Shown in pieces: positions 6,902-7,553 of a DNA stretch of 7,553 nt. The first letter of the stretch is position 1, and every line of letters starts with the position of its first letter. Source of the stretch: an uncultured Gemmatimonadota bacterium. Lineage in GTDB: Bacteria; Gemmatimonadota; Gemmatimonadetes; Longimicrobiales; Gaopeijiaceae. A model generated the notes under the pieces. The model made no database searches and was not told where the DNA came from. It saw nothing but the letters and a program-made list of their open reading frames with translations. The stretch is taken from positions 1 to 7,553 of the forward strand of contig CAKZOQ010000478.1 of assembly GCA_937136445.1 (NCBI GenBank). The letters run 5' to 3'. The position numbers were made by a program, and so were the translations under genes.

Positions 6902-7551
6902 GTGGGCCTCCCGCCACGGCCCAGGTAGTCGTCGAGGGAGACCATGGGCGGAGGCGTCTTCACCGACGGAGCGGGCGTGGGCTGCGGCCGGACGGCGCGT
7001 ACCTCCACCCGTCCGATGGAGACGTGGATGGGCGGCGGGCCCTCCGGTACCTGAGGTGCCGGCGGGGCCTCGAGCCTCCGGGGGCGGAGGGTGGGCGCGG
7101 GCCTGCCGGACGGATGGTGGGGCTCCCCGGGGCGGGGCTCGAACGGGCGGGCCGGCGAGGCGGTGGCTCCCGGGCGGCCAGGGGCAGGCGGCAGGGTGGG
7201 CTCGGGGTCCCGGCGGTCGGTGGCGCGGGGCTGGGTGGGTGGGACCGGGCGGTGGGCTGGGTCCGCTCCTTCGGCGCGGGCGGCGTCTCCCGGGCCGTCC
7301 CGTCCGTCCTGCGGGACACGGGCCGCGCCCGGGCCGATCGGGACCGATCCGCCGGGACGGGTCGGCGTAGGCGGGCTCGGTCCATGGCGACGCACGAGTT
7401 GCTCCCCGTCGCCCTCGCTGGTGACGGTCCGGGACGAAAGGTCGAGCACGAAGCGCGGAGAGCCCGTGGGGTCCGAGGTTCCGGCCGAGGTGCCGGATCT
7501 CGGCCCGTCAGGTACGGGAGCGGGCGCGTTCCCTTCGATCCCCGAAAGGAG
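6898..7551 (-). CDS. Proline-rich small eCIS-cluster protein, 5' end open at the window edge
   Basis: The frame is open from the right edge to a TGA at 6900-6898 that overlaps the DUF4255 start. Proline makes up about a quarter of the residues, giving a long disordered arm. The C-terminal ~55 residues hold a beta-strand motif PPPIHVSIGRVEVRAVRP, a second proline linker, and a closing MVSLDDYLGRGG. Short proteins with IHVxIGRVEVR followed by proline and S-L-x-D-Y-L are, from my knowledge of such clusters, recurrent beside DUF4255 genes; no function is established that I know of. The start is uncertain. GTG at 7395 has GGGGAG 6 nt upstream (165 aa) and GTG at 7449 has no site (183 aa). The frame further upstream keeps GC-rich third positions (about 80%) to the edge, so I treat the gene as 5'-partial. 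A tethering or adaptor role on the particle is conjecture. Confidence 0.62.
   Translation of the reverse strand, partial: LLSGIEGNAPAPVPDGPRSGTSAGTSDPTGSPRFVLDLSSRTVTSEGDGEQLVRRHGPSPPTPTRPGGSVPIGPGAARVPQDGRDGPGDAARAEGADPAHRPVPPTQPRATDRRDPEPTLPPAPGRPGATASPARPFEPRPGEPHHPSGRPAPTLRPRRLEAPPAPQVPEGPPPIHVSIGRVEVRAVRPQPTPAPSVKTPPPMVSLDDYLGRGGRPT
6907..6912 (-). promoter_or_regulatory. Ribosome-binding site of the DUF4255 gene
   Basis: GGGAGG lies 5 nt before the ATG at 6901, inside the last codons of the proline-rich gene. It is the clearest Shine-Dalgarno in the window and fixes the DUF4255 start. Confidence 0.65.
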
Positions 7552-7553
7552 AA

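Noticed and set aside
5637..6917. Extension of the ATPase frame upstream of its ATG
   Set aside because: It overlaps the DUF4255 gene in another frame and reads as Arg/Pro/Gly noise. The ATG at 5633 has a good ribosome-binding site and the protein-like sequence begins there.
5447..6928. 493-codon plus-strand frame
   Set aside because: It is antisense to the DUF4255 gene, with repetitive Gly/Arg/His composition.
7545..7551. AAAGGAG on the plus strand as a ribosome-binding site of a divergent gene beyond the edge
   Set aside because: It is possible, but the minus frame looks coding through the same bases and no start codon is within view; one short motif is not enough.

Overview
The window is very GC-rich and contains one densely packed minus-strand gene block. 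I read it as the accessory and cargo end of an extracellular contractile injection system (eCIS, the Afp/PVC/MAC-like phage-tail-derived particles). Recognisable parts are a DUF4255 protein (Afp16/Pvc16-type tail-terminator family), a two-module AAA+ ATPase (Afp15/Pvc15-type) and two tandem DUF4157 proteins with intact HELTH zinc-metallopeptidase-like motifs. Two small proteins of a kind often found beside these genes are also present. No sheath, tube, baseplate or tail-fibre gene lies in the window, so the particle itself would have to be encoded beyond the right edge. Very high GC, GC-rich third codon positions and GTG starts suit an environmental high-GC bacterium (for example Gemmatimonadota, Actinomycetota, Chloroflexota or Myxococcota). 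I cannot place it more precisely from sequence alone.

Layout in the direction of transcription, right to left: a proline-rich protein that is open at the right edge (6898-7551); the DUF4255 protein (5633-6901); the AAA+ ATPase (3642-5633); a 110-residue protein (3313-3645); DUF4157 protein A (1715-3316); DUF4157 protein B (84-1709). Successive genes overlap by 4 bp (ATGA) or 1 bp (TGATG), and the only gap is 5 bp. They therefore look like one transcript with coupled translation. I see no internal promoter, terminator, RNA gene, insertion sequence, CRISPR array or non-coding stretch of any size. The promoter must lie beyond position 7553.

The leftmost ~130 bp do not fit. On the plus strand they encode an internal piece of a CzcA-type heavy-metal RND efflux pump. 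This piece stops abruptly and runs into the 3' end of DUF4157 protein B on the opposite strand. It is either an assembly chimera or a real rearrangement, and it means the last ~16 residues of protein B are probably not native.

Working model: the DUF4255 protein and ATPase belong to particle assembly. The small proteins carry short beta-strand motifs and could act as adaptors. The two DUF4157 proteins share a CxC...CxxC plus WEREADR plus HELTH front end but have unrelated C-terminal regions. That is the architecture expected of cargo or effectors with exchangeable payloads. The payload domains are the most promising unexplored part of the window.
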